Assembly (NCBI RefSeq): GCF_002910915.1
Contig: NZ_NEUF01000173.1
Span: forward strand, 30,891 to 79,145
Reading direction: 5' to 3'
Source of the DNA: Streptomyces sp. SM10
GTDB taxonomy: Bacteria; Actinomycetota; Actinomycetes; Streptomycetales; Streptomycetaceae
DNA length: 48,255 nt
Made by a program: the position numbers and the translations under genes. The notes beneath the pieces were generated by a model. It did no database searches. It saw nothing but the letters and a program-made list of their open reading frames with translations, and had not been told where the DNA came from. Of this stretch, positions 23,949 through 33,451 are shown piece by piece (within the stretch, counting starts at the first letter, position 1; every line of letters begins with the position of its first letter).

Positions 23949-25160
23949 ATGACGACGTCCCGAGCGGTGGTCATCGGCGGCGGCATCGGCGGACTCACCG
24001 CCGCGGTGGCCCTGTACCGGAGCGGGTGGCAGGTCAGCGTGGTCGAGCGCTCCGCCTCACTGGAACCCATCGGCGCGGGCATCAGCCTCGCCCCCAACTC
24101 CCAGCGCGCCCTCGACGTCGTCGGGCTCGGCGACGCGGTCCGGGACCTCGCCGCCTGGCAGGGCGACGGAGGGATGCGTACGCCCTCGGGGCGTTGGCTC
24201 GCCCGCACCGACAGCGCCGCTGCGGCCGAGCGGTTCGGTGGCCCGCTCGTCCTGCTGCCGCGCTCCGCACTTGTCGACCTGCTCCGCGCCCGCCTGCCCG
24301 ATGGCGCCGTGCGGACCGCCGCCCCGGCGCAGCTCGTGGATCCGGGCCGCACCGGCGGCCGCCCGGCCGTGGTCAGGACACCCGCCGGAGACATCGAGGC
24401 CGATCTGGTGGTCGGCGCCGACGGAATCCGCTCCGGGGTCCGCACCGCTCTCTTCCCCGGTCACCCGGGGCCCTCGTACAGCGGATTCACCACCTGGCGT
24501 GTCCTCGCACCGGCGCCCGGCCGTCCGTTCGCCTCGCACGAGACCTGGGGCCGGGGCGCGCTGTGGGGCAGCCACCCGCTGAAGGACGGCCGGATCTACG
24601 CCTATGCGGCGGCCACCGCCCCGGCCGGAGCGCGGGCCGCCGACGGCGAGAAGGCCGAACTGCTGCGCCGGTTCGGTGACTGGCACCACCCGGTGCCGGA
24701 CATCATCGACGCCGTCGAGCCCGGACAGGTGCTGCGCCACGACGTGCACCAGATGACCACGGCCCTGCCGGCCTTCCACGGGGGCCGCGTCGTGCTCGTC
24801 GGCGATGCCGCGCATGCCATGGCACCCACCCTCGGCCAGGGCGGAAACCAGGCCATCGAGGACGCGGTCGTACTCGCCCACCACGCGCGACCGGACGTGG
24901 ACCTGGGGGCGGCGCAGGCCGCCTACAGCGCCGACCGGCAGCCACGCACCACCGCGATCGTGCGCAAGGCCGCCCGGATCTCCCGGATGATGCAGCTCTC
25001 CGCCGCCCCGGCGGTCGCCCTCCGCGCCGCGCTGATGTCCGCCGCCTCCCGCCTCGGCCCGGGGCTCGTCCTGCGTACCTTCGACGGCATCGCCGACTGG
25101 CAGCCCCCGCAGCGCACGTATGCTGCCGGGACCAGGGAAGGGCAGTGGACACGACCGTGA
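23949..25160 (+). CDS. FAD-dependent monooxygenase (PHBH-type)
   Basis: Group A flavoprotein hydroxylase, 403 aa. It has the FAD/GxGxxG motif VVIGGGIGGLTAA (residues about 7-19), the DG motif VVGADGIRSGVR (about 156-167), and the GD motif LVGDAAHAMAPTLGQGGNQA (about 281-300). Such enzymes use NAD(P)H and oxygen to hydroxylate aromatic or cyclic substrates. ATG 23949 follows a strong GAGGAGGGGG. It is controlled, by position, by the divergent TetR. A Gfo/Idh-type gene follows after 33 bp and is probably co-transcribed. Confidence 0.92.
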   Translation: MTTSRAVVIGGGIGGLTAAVALYRSGWQVSVVERSASLEPIGAGISLAPNSQRALDVVGLGDAVRDLAAWQGDGGMRTPSGRWLARTDSAAAAERFGGPLVLLPRSALVDLLRARLPDGAVRTAAPAQLVDPGRTGGRPAVVRTPAGDIEADLVVGADGIRSGVRTALFPGHPGPSYSGFTTWRVLAPAPGRPFASHETWGRGALWGSHPLKDGRIYAYAAATAPAGARAADGEKAELLRRFGDWHHPVPDIIDAVEPGQVLRHDVHQMTTALPAFHGGRVVLVGDAAHAMAPTLGQGGNQAIEDAVVLAHHARPDVDLGAAQAAYSADRQPRTTAIVRKAARISRMMQLSAAPAVALRAALMSAASRLGPGLVLRTFDGIADWQPPQRTYAAGTREGQWTRP

Positions 25161-25193
25161 CAAGGCCCTGGTCAAGGCGACAGGGAGAACCTC

Positions 25194-26099
25194 GTGAAGG
25201 TCGGCTGCATCGGACTCGGCGACATCGCGCAGAAGGCGTATCTGCCGGTACTGACGACCCTGCCCGGCGTCGAGCTGCATCTGCAGACCCGCACCCCGGC
25301 CACGCTGGCGGCCGTCGCCGGGGCCCACCGGATCCCCGCGGCGCAGTGCCACGAGGATCTCGGCTCCCTCCTGTCCCAGGGGCTGGACGCCGCCTTCGTG
25401 CACGCGGCGACGGCCGCGCACGCGGAGATCGTGGGGCGGCTGCTCGAAGCGGGGGTCCCCACCTACGTGGACAAGCCGCTCGCCTACGAAATCGCCGACT
25501 CCGAGCGGCTGGTGGCCCTGGCCGAGGAGCGCCGCGTCACCCTCGCGGTCGGCTTCAACCGCAGGCTCGCCCCGTCGTACGCGCAGTGCGCGGAGCACCC
25601 GCGCGAGCTGATCCTCCTGCAGAAGAACCGCGTGGGACTGCCCGAGGACCCGCGCACCATGGTCCTCGACGACTTCATCCATGTCGTCGACACCCTGCGC
25701 TTCCTCGTCCCCGGGCCCGTCTCGAACATCGTCGTGCGCGCACGGGTCGTCGACGGGCTGATGCACCACGTGGTGCTCCAGCTGTCGGGCGACGGCTTCA
25801 CCGCCATCGGCATGATGAACCGGCTGAACGGGTCGACCGAGGAGATCCTGGAGGTCTCGGGGCAGGACAGCAAGCGGCAGGTCCTCAACCTCGCGGACGT
25901 CGTGGACCACAAGGGCCAGCCGACCCTGCGGCGCCGCGGGGACTGGGTGCCGGTCGCCCGTCAGCGCGGCATCGAACAGAGCGTGCTGTCCTTCCTGGAC
26001 GCCGTGCGCGCCGGTGCGGTGCTCAGCGCACGGGACGCTCTGGAGACCCACCGCCTGTGCGAGCGGGTGGTCCTGGACGCGTCGGAGCAGGCGTCCTGA
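25194..26099 (+). CDS. Gfo/Idh/MocA-family oxidoreductase
   Basis: NAD(P)-dependent dehydrogenase of 301 aa. The Rossmann start is KVGCIGLGDIAQKAYLP (GxGxxA-like, residues 2-18) and the family EKP-type motif is VDKPLAYE near residue 96, with Lys and the downstream H in DDFIHVVDTL as likely active-site residues. It lacks the extra C-terminal strands of the longest members. GTG 25194 is preceded by GGGAG. It is in probable operon with the flavin monooxygenase. Its 3' end overlaps the convergent lnt gene by 77 bp. Substrate, perhaps a sugar or cyclitol, unknown. Confidence 0.87.
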   Translation: MKVGCIGLGDIAQKAYLPVLTTLPGVELHLQTRTPATLAAVAGAHRIPAAQCHEDLGSLLSQGLDAAFVHAATAAHAEIVGRLLEAGVPTYVDKPLAYEIADSERLVALAEERRVTLAVGFNRRLAPSYAQCAEHPRELILLQKNRVGLPEDPRTMVLDDFIHVVDTLRFLVPGPVSNIVVRARVVDGLMHHVVLQLSGDGFTAIGMMNRLNGSTEEILEVSGQDSKRQVLNLADVVDHKGQPTLRRRGDWVPVARQRGIEQSVLSFLDAVRAGAVLSARDALETHRLCERVVLDASEQAS

Positions 26100-27651
26100 G
26101 GGAGCGCAGGCCCACCGCGCCGAAGAAGACGGCCAGCACCGCGAGCGCGCCGTACACCGGCCATGCGCCCAGCCGGACGAAGAGGGTGGTGCCCCGGGCG
26201 AGCGGGACGTCGTAGACGGCGGCCTCGCTCGCGTCCGTGGCGAGCGGAGCTCCCACACGCTCGCCCCGCGGGCCGTAGACCGCGCTGACTCCCGTGAGCG
26301 TGGCGTGCACCATCGGGCGGCCCGACTCGGCGGCCCGCAGCGCTCCCAGAGAGGCGTGCTGCTCGGGCGCCCAGCTGTGCTGGAAGGTGGAGGTCGACGA
26401 CTGGGCGACGAGCAACTGGGCCCCGTCCTTCGCCAGGTGCCTGCTCATGTCGGGGAACGCCGACTCGAAGCAGACCAGCGGGCCCACCCGCAGTCCGTCC
26501 GGCAGATCCATCACCACCGGGCCGCTGCCCCGCAGCCGGTCCTCGCCCGCCGCCTTGCCCACCGAGGTCGCCCATCCGAGCAGCGCACGGGCCGGGACGT
26601 ACTCGCCGAACGGCACCAGGCGCATCTTGTCGTAGCGGTCACCGGTCGGGCCGTCCGGTGAGACCAGGACCGCCGACTTGAAGATCCCGGCGCGGTCGGG
26701 ACCGTCGGTGCGCCTGGCATCCATGTTGACGAGCACATCGGCTCCGACCAGACGCGACAGGGCGGAGATCCGGTCCGCCGTGCGAGGGCTCCGCGACAGA
26801 TCGACGCCCACGCTGCTCTCGCCCCACACGACCAGGTCCACGTCGCGGCCCGCGAGCTGACGGGTGAGCTCCTCGCTGCGCGCGAACCGGCGCTCGACGC
26901 TGCCGGGGCCGTCGATCACGCCCGGCTGCACGACCGCGATCCGAACCGAGCCGGTCTCCTCGGGCCGCGGCGCCCAGACCGCCACGGCCCCCACGCCCAC
27001 CGCCCCGGCGACCAGGCACGCGGCCGCGGCCCGGCGGGCCGCCGGCACGGAGATCAGCAGCACGGCCAGGGTGTTGAGGGCCACCACACCCAGGCTGACC
27101 AGCCATACGCCGCCCACCGAGGCGGTACGCAAGGCGAGCGGGACATTCCACTGACTGGCCCCCAACAGCCCCCAGGGCCCGCCGAGGCCCTCCCAGGACC
27201 GGACGAGCTCGATCATCAGCCATCCGGACGGCACCACGGCCACTGCGGCGACGGACCGCCGGACGGACGGTGACCCGCCCAGCAGCCGGGCCACCAGGAG
27301 GCCCCATGGCGCCCACAGCAGCCCGAGGAGCGCCGCGAGCACGAGAATGAACACATGCAGGCTCGGCATCAGCCAGTGGTGCACGGCGAGGACGAAGCCC
27401 GTTCCGCCGAGCCAGCCGTCGACGGCCGCGCGGCGTGCCGTGCCCGCCGACCGGATCAGCAGCAGCCACGGCACCAGGGAGACATACGCGAACCACCAGA
27501 GCGAGGGGGCGGGAAACGACAGGGCGGGCAGGGCACCCGCGCACAGGGCCGCGACGCCGCGGCCCGTCCGTGAGCGCAACAGCCGCTCGCACGCCCGTGC
27601 GACGCCCTCACCGGCCGGGTCGTCGGGAAGCCGCTCGCCCCGCATCGGCAT
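26023..27651 (-). CDS. lnt: Apolipoprotein N-acyltransferase
   Basis: 542 aa. The N-terminal half holds about six transmembrane helices, the middle (about 225-470) is a carbon-nitrogen hydrolase domain, and one last helix follows near 495. The Glu-Lys-Cys triad is visible as WGESSVG (region of the general base), KMRLVPFGEYVPA, and CFESAFPDMS with the thiol nucleophile. It transfers an acyl chain to the N-terminal cysteine of lipoproteins at the outer face of the cytoplasmic membrane. ATG 27651 follows GGAGGAGG. Streptomyces typically has two lnt paralogues (recollection); this is one. Confidence 0.93.
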   Translation of the reverse strand: MPMRGERLPDDPAGEGVARACERLLRSRTGRGVAALCAGALPALSFPAPSLWWFAYVSLVPWLLLIRSAGTARRAAVDGWLGGTGFVLAVHHWLMPSLHVFILVLAALLGLLWAPWGLLVARLLGGSPSVRRSVAAVAVVPSGWLMIELVRSWEGLGGPWGLLGASQWNVPLALRTASVGGVWLVSLGVVALNTLAVLLISVPAARRAAAACLVAGAVGVGAVAVWAPRPEETGSVRIAVVQPGVIDGPGSVERRFARSEELTRQLAGRDVDLVVWGESSVGVDLSRSPRTADRISALSRLVGADVLVNMDARRTDGPDRAGIFKSAVLVSPDGPTGDRYDKMRLVPFGEYVPARALLGWATSVGKAAGEDRLRGSGPVVMDLPDGLRVGPLVCFESAFPDMSRHLAKDGAQLLVAQSSTSTFQHSWAPEQHASLGALRAAESGRPMVHATLTGVSAVYGPRGERVGAPLATDASEAAVYDVPLARGTTLFVRLGAWPVYGALAVLAVFFGAVGLRSLRTPAPTRPGPPARTGGGSPERPVR

Positions 27652-27761
27652 GCATGTCCTCCTCCGGTCGTCCGCCTGATCCCAGTGTGGTCCAGAAGAT
27701 CAGGAGCGCACAGGGGGCGTGCCGGGGCCACCGGGAGCGTGCCTCCCCGTCCGACGCCGGT

Positions 27762-28370
27762 TCATCCGGTGCCCCCGGGGGCACACCTCCACATCTCGTG
27801 CGCCGTGACCGTCCGGATCCGCCAGCCCGCGTCCGTCCGCCGCAGCTCGAAGACGTACCGGCCGCCGGCCAGGACGGCCGGGGTGCTTCCGGCGTCACCG
27901 GTCACCGCCGGGCCCATCGGGCTGAAGTAGTCCGCCCGCACCCGCGCGTGGTCCCCGGGGTAGCCGCCCAGGTCCTCGAGGTCCAGCCGCCGGTTGACCA
28001 CGAGGTGCTGGCGGACCGGGAAGTTCCGAAGGCGCTCCGCCAGCCACCGCACCCCCTCGGCGGCGCTCTCCTCGGCCCCGCCCGCCCTGCGGTGGTCGGC
28101 GCGTCCGTCGGGCGTGAACAGGGCGGTGCAGGCGTCCCACGCGCCGTCGTCCACCGCCGCGGCGTAGTCGGTGATCACTGCATCGATGGAGAGCCGGTCC
28201 ATCACCGTCGCGAGAGCCACGCGCTGTGTCATCGCCCAAGTCTCGGCCAGGGCGACCGGCAGGCCAAGAGGCGCGTACGGGTCGGTCGCCGCCGCTCCCG
28301 GAGCCGGCCGCCGGTCCCGGACCTCCGTGGCAGACGGGTACGACGGCCACGGGCCGAGGGCGTGCGTCAC
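27762..28370 (-). CDS. SnoaL/NTF2-like protein
   Basis: The NTF2-like cone fold is supported by VITDYAAAVDDGAWDACTAL, FTPDGRAD, RHLVVNRRLDLEDL-type strands and GRYVFELRRTDAGWRIRTVT, within the last about 155 residues. Enzymatic, ligand-binding and regulatory members exist, so no reaction is assigned. The start is uncertain: codon bias supports coding as far as GTG 28370 (202 aa), but the domain begins near ATG 28232 or 28205 and no good ribosome site is seen at any of them. It follows lnt's promoter side by 110 bp on the same strand. Confidence 0.65.
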   Translation of the reverse strand: MTHALGPWPSYPSATEVRDRRPAPGAAATDPYAPLGLPVALAETWAMTQRVALATVMDRLSIDAVITDYAAAVDDGAWDACTALFTPDGRADHRRAGGAEESAAEGVRWLAERLRNFPVRQHLVVNRRLDLEDLGGYPGDHARVRADYFSPMGPAVTGDAGSTPAVLAGGRYVFELRRTDAGWRIRTVTAHEMWRCAPGGTG

Positions 28371-28599
28371 CGTCGTCTGCGCGACGGGCGGTGAGGCCGA
28401 GACCGAGGGACTCGCCGCCCCCGCGCCGCCCGACCACGGTCGGTGCCGCGGTGGCCGACGCGGTGACCAGGGTGGGTGACGCCGAGCCCCGGACCGGTTC
28501 CCTTACGACAGGCGCCTGCGGGTCCGTCGAAGGGAAGTCCAGCGGTGCCAGGGCCGAGGTGGGCAGCCCGGGCGCGACCCGGGAGGTCCGCACCACGGC
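28371..28599. other. Gap with biased minus-strand frame, unassigned
   Basis: A minus-strand frame from about 28620 to 28390 (AEELLAQAVVRTSRVAPGL, then LAPLDFPSTDPQAPVV) shows strong G/C third-position bias but no start, no recognised family, and shifts frame into the SnoaL-like gene. It may be a disordered N-terminal extension or a relic. Confidence 0.3.
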
Positions 28600-28817
28600 C
28601 TGCGCCAGCAGTTCCTCGGCCTGCACGGGGCACAGCTGTGGTCCTGGCTCCAGGAGGGCGCCCACTTCTCCGTGTGCGGCGACGCCTCCCGGATGGCGAA
28701 GGACGTGGACCGGGCGCTGCGCGAATCGCCGTGGCCCACGCCGGACTCCAGGAGGACGCCGCCGCCGCGTACGTGGAGCAGCTCGCCGCCGACAAGCGGT
28801 ACGTGCGCGACGTGTAC
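28600..28817 (+). pseudogene. C-terminal fragment of CysJ/CPR-type flavoprotein reductase, frameshifted
   Basis: Only the last about 70 residues of an FAD/NADPH reductase (sulfite-reductase flavoprotein or P450-reductase type) remain. LWSWLQEGAHFSVCGDASRM and AKDVDRALRE are in one frame, then one base is missing near 28724, and IAVAHAGLQEDAAAAYVEQL with ADKRYVRDVY follows in the next. The family ends precisely with RDVY; here the stop is lost and the frame runs on into the antisense of the esterase gene. No upstream flavodoxin or FAD domain is present. Confidence 0.8.
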
Positions 28818-28822
28818 CGAGC

Positions 28823-29602
28823 TCAGTTCCCGGAAACGGCGGCGTCGAAGGCCGGGAGGTAGGCGGACTCGTGGCCCTCGGCCGTCGGGTGGACGTTGGA
28901 GCTGCTGATCCATGCGTCGCTCGTGCAGATCTCGTGCCCGGCGAAGGCCGGCCGCCCGTCCGCGAAGGCGAATCCGGCCGCCTGGGCGCGGTCCGCGATG
29001 GTCTCGTTGAGCAGGTCCGAGCCGTCGTTGACCGCCGAGCGCCTGGCCGAGCTGAGCCCGCCGAGACAGAGGCCGCCCGCCTTGTAGAGGTGGGGGTAGC
29101 CGATGATGACGACCTCGGCGTGGGGCGCCCGGGCGCGTACGGTCGCGTAGAGGCTGTCCAGCTCGCCCGGCAGCTCGTTCACGACGTACTCCCCGGCCGT
29201 TTCCAGGGCACGCTCGCAGGCCGACCGGGTGGAGTACTGGCAGCTGAGCATGGTCGAGGCGAACCCGGAGTCGTTGCCCCCGATGCTCAGGCTCACCAGG
29301 GTGGTGTCCCCGTCCAGTTCGCCCACCTGACTGCTCAGCACGTCGGGGATCTTCGCACCGCCACAGGCCGCGAAGGCGAAGGAGTCCGGGTCGTTGGCGT
29401 CGGCCCAGAGCGCCGGATAGGCGTTGCGGCTCCGGGTGCACGCGATGTCGGAGTAGCTGCCTGCGCCCGTACCGGAGGCGTACGAGTCGCCGAGAGCCAC
29501 GTAGTTCACCTCCGCCGCGACCGAGGAGGCGGAGGCCGGGACGGCGACCGAGGCGAGGGCGAGGGCCAGTACCGCGGCACCGGCTGCACGGGGCAGAGAC
29601 AT
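28823..29602 (-). CDS. Secreted SGNH-family esterase/lipase
   Basis: 259 aa. A Sec signal peptide covers residues 1 to about 26 (AVLALALASVAVPASA). The mature protein has block I GDSYASGTGAG with Ser40, the GGND oxyanion motif in SLSIGGNDSGF, and the C-terminal HPTAEGH with catalytic His238. Six cysteines suggest disulfides, as in extracellular Streptomyces lipases and the S. scabies esterase. The residue three before His238 is Ser, not the usual Asp, so it may work as a Ser-His dyad. ATG 29602 has CGGAGAA upstream. Confidence 0.92.
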   Translation of the reverse strand: MSLPRAAGAAVLALALASVAVPASASSVAAEVNYVALGDSYASGTGAGSYSDIACTRSRNAYPALWADANDPDSFAFAACGGAKIPDVLSSQVGELDGDTTLVSLSIGGNDSGFASTMLSCQYSTRSACERALETAGEYVVNELPGELDSLYATVRARAPHAEVVIIGYPHLYKAGGLCLGGLSSARRSAVNDGSDLLNETIADRAQAAGFAFADGRPAFAGHEICTSDAWISSSNVHPTAEGHESAYLPAFDAAVSGN

Positions 29603-29721
29603 GGGGTTCTCCGAGGTGTGGGAGCGAAGGGGGCCGGTCCGAGGCCGCCGTGTGAAACCGCCGGGCTCGGGAACCACGCCCAACCTCCCGCCCCCGGGCC
29701 CGCACGTCATCGGCGAAATGA

Positions 29722-29754
29722 CTGACTCCCGGACCTGGACGGTCCGGGAGTCAG
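29722..29754 (-). terminator. Hairpin terminator downstream of uppP
   Basis: CTGACTCCCGGACC-tggac-GGTCCGGGAGTCAG, a perfect 14-bp stem 18 bases after the uppP stop codon. Confidence 0.75.
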
Positions 29755-29771
29755 GGGCGGCGGCGCCGTAC

Positions 29772-30644
29772 TCAGCCGGCGGACTCGCCCGCGTGAGGGC
29801 TCAGCACACCGGCCCCGATCAGGACGAACAGCAGGAGGCCCAGGAGCACGCGGTAGATGACGAACGGCATGAAGCTCTTGGTCGTGATGAACTTCATGAA
29901 CCACGCGATGACCGCATAGCCGACCACGAAGGCGATGACGGTCGCGAAGATCGTCGGCCCCCAGGAGACGTGCCCCTCGCCCGCGTCCTTCAGCTCGAAC
30001 ACACCCGAGGCCAGCACCGCGGGAATCGCCAGGAGGAAGGAGTAGCGGGCCGCCGCCTCACGGGTGTAGCCCATGAACAGACCACCGCTGATCGTCGCGC
30101 CGGAGCGCGAGACACCCGGGACCAGCGCCATCGCCTGGCAGAACCCGAAGATCAGACCGTCCCGGACACCCAGTTCCCTCAGCGACTTGCGCTCCTTGAA
30201 CGCCCGGTGCTTCCCGCCGGTCTCGTCACGGGCCGCGAGCCGGTCCGCGACGCCGAGGACGATCCCGAGCACGATCAGCGTCGTCGCGATCAGACGGAGA
30301 TCGCGGAAGGGACCCTCGATCTGGTCCTTGAAGGCCAGACCGAGGACGCCGATCGGAAGCGAACCGATGATGACCAGCCAGCCCATCTGGGCGTCGTGGT
30401 CGCTGCGCATCGAGGAATTGGTCAGCGACCGGAACCAGGCCGAGAGGATCCGGGCGATGTCCTTGCGGAAGTAGATGAGGACCGCGGCCTCCGTCCCGAT
30501 CTGGGTGATCGCGGTGAACGCGGCTCCCGGGTCGTGCCAGCCCGCGAACGCCGCGGTCAGGCGCAGATGCGCGCTGGAGGAGATCGGCAGGAACTCGGTC
30601 AGTCCCTGAACGAGGCCCAGGACGAATGATTCGAACCAGCTCAT
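29772..30644 (-). CDS. uppP: Undecaprenyl-diphosphatase UppP/BacA
   Basis: Integral membrane enzyme, 290 aa, that dephosphorylates undecaprenyl diphosphate to recycle the cell-wall lipid carrier; its overproduction gives bacitracin resistance. Both signature loops are intact: QGLTEFLPISSSAHL (residues about 14-28) and ALVPGVSRSGATI (about 170-182). ATG 30644 is preferred to 30677 because it opens the family N-terminus MSWFESFVLG. Eight or so transmembrane segments. A terminator lies just downstream. Confidence 0.95.
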   Translation of the reverse strand: MSWFESFVLGLVQGLTEFLPISSSAHLRLTAAFAGWHDPGAAFTAITQIGTEAAVLIYFRKDIARILSAWFRSLTNSSMRSDHDAQMGWLVIIGSLPIGVLGLAFKDQIEGPFRDLRLIATTLIVLGIVLGVADRLAARDETGGKHRAFKERKSLRELGVRDGLIFGFCQAMALVPGVSRSGATISGGLFMGYTREAAARYSFLLAIPAVLASGVFELKDAGEGHVSWGPTIFATVIAFVVGYAVIAWFMKFITTKSFMPFVIYRVLLGLLLFVLIGAGVLSPHAGESAG

Positions 30645-30815
30645 GGGGCTTAGGCCATCCCGGAGGTACTCATGCAACGGCCGACGGACGCGAAGGCCGT
30701 CGGCGGCGTGCGGATGCGGTCAGAAAGGGGGACGGGACGCCACGGCCCCGGACATCCTCTGTCGGTTCCGGGCAGCGTATCGCCTGCGGGTGAACGGACT
30801 CCCGACTGCCCCTGG

Positions 30816-31562
30816 CTACGCTGCGCCGCCCGCCTCCGCCGGGGCCGTGCCGCCCGCCCCGCCCAGCCGGTGTCGCCTGCGCCACGCGACGAGCGCCGCG
30901 CACGCGCCGGACAGGACGATGAAGCCCATCGCCGCCAGGAAGACCGGCGAGGTCGGCGACGAGGCGGTGCTGCCCGCGATGACGTACGCGGCCGTGTTCG
31001 GGATCGATCCGAGCCCGGTGGCCAGCAGGAACGGCGGGTAGCCCATGCGGGAGGTCGCCGCACAGTAGTTCGCCGCGGCGAACGGCACCCCGGGGAAGAG
31101 CCTCAGCGCGAGCATCGACCTGAACCCGTGCCGGCTGAGCAGTCCGTCCGCGGCCTTCAGGTACTTGCCGCGTACCAGCGTCCGGAGCGCGTCCTGCCCC
31201 AGGACCCTGCCCAGCAGGAAGGAGACACCGGCGCCGAGCACGGTGCCCGCCAGCGCGGCCGCGAGCCCGGCCTGGGCACCGAACAGCGCACCGGCCGCCA
31301 GGTTGAGGATCGGGCGGGGGACGAAGGCCACGGTGCACACGCCGTAGGCGAGCCCGAACAGCATCGCCGCGGCGGAACCCGTGAGTTGCGGTGGCCAGCC
31401 GGAGGCCAGCAGCCGCTGTGGTTCGAACTGCAGCATGGTGACGGCGGCGGCCAGCAGCACCGCCACGAGCAGGGAGAACCGGGACCAGGGGGAGAGCAGC
31501 GCCCTCGTACAGCGCACTGCGAGGCCACCGGAGGGCCGTGTTGCGGGGACGGGGTCGAACAT
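30816..31562 (-). CDS. TVP38/TMEM64 (VTT-domain) membrane protein
   Basis: 248 aa. The VTT/SNARE-associated domain is shown by FVPRPILNLAAGALFGAQAG (reentrant loop, about residues 80-99), GTVLGAGVSFLLGRVLGQ and RLFPGVPFAAANYCAA. DedA/TVP38 members are proposed lipid scramblases or flippases, including for undecaprenyl phosphate; notably uppP lies 171 bp downstream on the same strand. The Ala/Gly/Pro-rich tail is probably disordered. Confidence 0.87.
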   Translation of the reverse strand: MFDPVPATRPSGGLAVRCTRALLSPWSRFSLLVAVLLAAAVTMLQFEPQRLLASGWPPQLTGSAAAMLFGLAYGVCTVAFVPRPILNLAAGALFGAQAGLAAALAGTVLGAGVSFLLGRVLGQDALRTLVRGKYLKAADGLLSRHGFRSMLALRLFPGVPFAAANYCAATSRMGYPPFLLATGLGSIPNTAAYVIAGSTASSPTSPVFLAAMGFIVLSGACAALVAWRRRHRLGGAGGTAPAEAGGAA

Positions 31563-31958
31563 CTGGGGAGCGTAACCGAAACGTGTGTGTGATCGCCGTA
31601 ATGTGCGAGCGACGGTGACGATTCACGCATCGCGCCCCGACACGGTCAGCCGCCATCCCGGCGGCGCAGTTGGTGACTCAACGGGCGTGCCGGTGCGGGT
31701 TCGGCGGAGTCCGGTCCGGCGGCGATGTGCCGGCGGTCCTGACTCGGAACACCCGCAGACACACCCGGGACCTTTCGGCGTCCGGTTCGAGGACATGGAT
31801 CCCGGTCCAGGGCCCGGGCTTCGGCAGGACCGAGGTGCCCGACGGTGTCAGCGGGGGCTGACCCCCGGCCAGCCCCCGCCTGTGGGGCCCGGCCGCTGCC
31901 ACGGCTCGCTGTTGTTCGCCGCGGAGAAATCCATTCGACGCCGCAGGGCCGCTCCGGC
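31563..31958. other. Long 5' region before tuf3 leader ORF, no gene supported
   Basis: About 400 bp without a convincing gene. The first 60 bases, just upstream of the TVP38 start, are AT-richer and likely carry that promoter. A minus-strand frame near 31740-31860 has moderate bias (SGTSVLPKPGPWTGIHVLEP) but no start or known family. Confidence 0.4.
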
Positions 31959-32117
31959 ATGCTCAGGGGCATGTTCCGGTACGTCTTCCTCGCAGCGCAG
32001 TCCGCAGTCGCGGACACGCCGAAGGCTGCCGTGAGCCCTGCTGCGGCCCTGACAGCAGCAGCGACCGACGCAGCGTTCACCGCTGCCGCAGCGCCCTTCG
32101 GCGGCGCCCGAAGCTGA
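31959..32117 (+). CDS. Small alanine-rich ORF, possible leader peptide of tuf3
   Basis: 52 codons, ATG 31959 (MLRGMFRYVFLAAQ) or ATG 31971, with over a third alanine (AAALTAAATDAAFTAAAAPF). Its TGA at 32115-32117 falls exactly at the base of the hairpin 32116-32158, 93 bp before tuf3. No strong ribosome site is visible. It could be a regulatory leader or chance; conservation of the ORF was not testable here. Confidence 0.35.
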   Translation: MLRGMFRYVFLAAQSAVADTPKAAVSPAAALTAAATDAAFTAAAAPFGGARS

Positions 32118-32158
32118 CCCTCCCCCGACAGTCCGGCGGACCCCGCAAGGGGAGGGTC
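32116..32158 (+). promoter_or_regulatory. Hairpin in tuf3 5' region
   Basis: GACCCTCCCC at 32116-32125 pairs perfectly with GGGGAGGGTC at 32149-32158 (10-bp stem, 23-base loop). It lies 51 bp before tuf3 and begins within the stop codon of the small ORF. It may be a terminator of upstream transcription or an attenuator. No U-tract follows. Confidence 0.5.
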
Positions 32159-32209
32159 GGCCGGGCCCTGGGGTCTTCTCTCTCAGCTTCGAACACCAAG
32201 GATCGAGCC

Positions 32210-33379
<1,170 letters not shown>

Positions 33380-33388
33380 ACGGCCCTC

Positions 33389-33429
33389 GCGCTGCCCGCC
33401 TTCCCGGCCCCCGGGAAGGCGGGCAGCGC
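33389..33429. terminator. Very strong hairpin terminator after tuf3
   Basis: A perfect 19-bp stem, GCGCTGCCCGCCTTCCCGG with its complement, around a three-base loop CCC, ten bases after the tuf3 stop. It insulates the patatin gene. Confidence 0.85.
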
Positions 33430-33451
33430 CTTCTGCGGCAGACTGGGGCCC

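Noticed and set aside
27769..27784. Perfect 16-base palindrome GTGCCCCCGGGGGCAC
   Set aside because: It has no loop and lies inside the last codons (APGG) of the SnoaL-like gene; GC-rich coding sequence makes such palindromes by chance.
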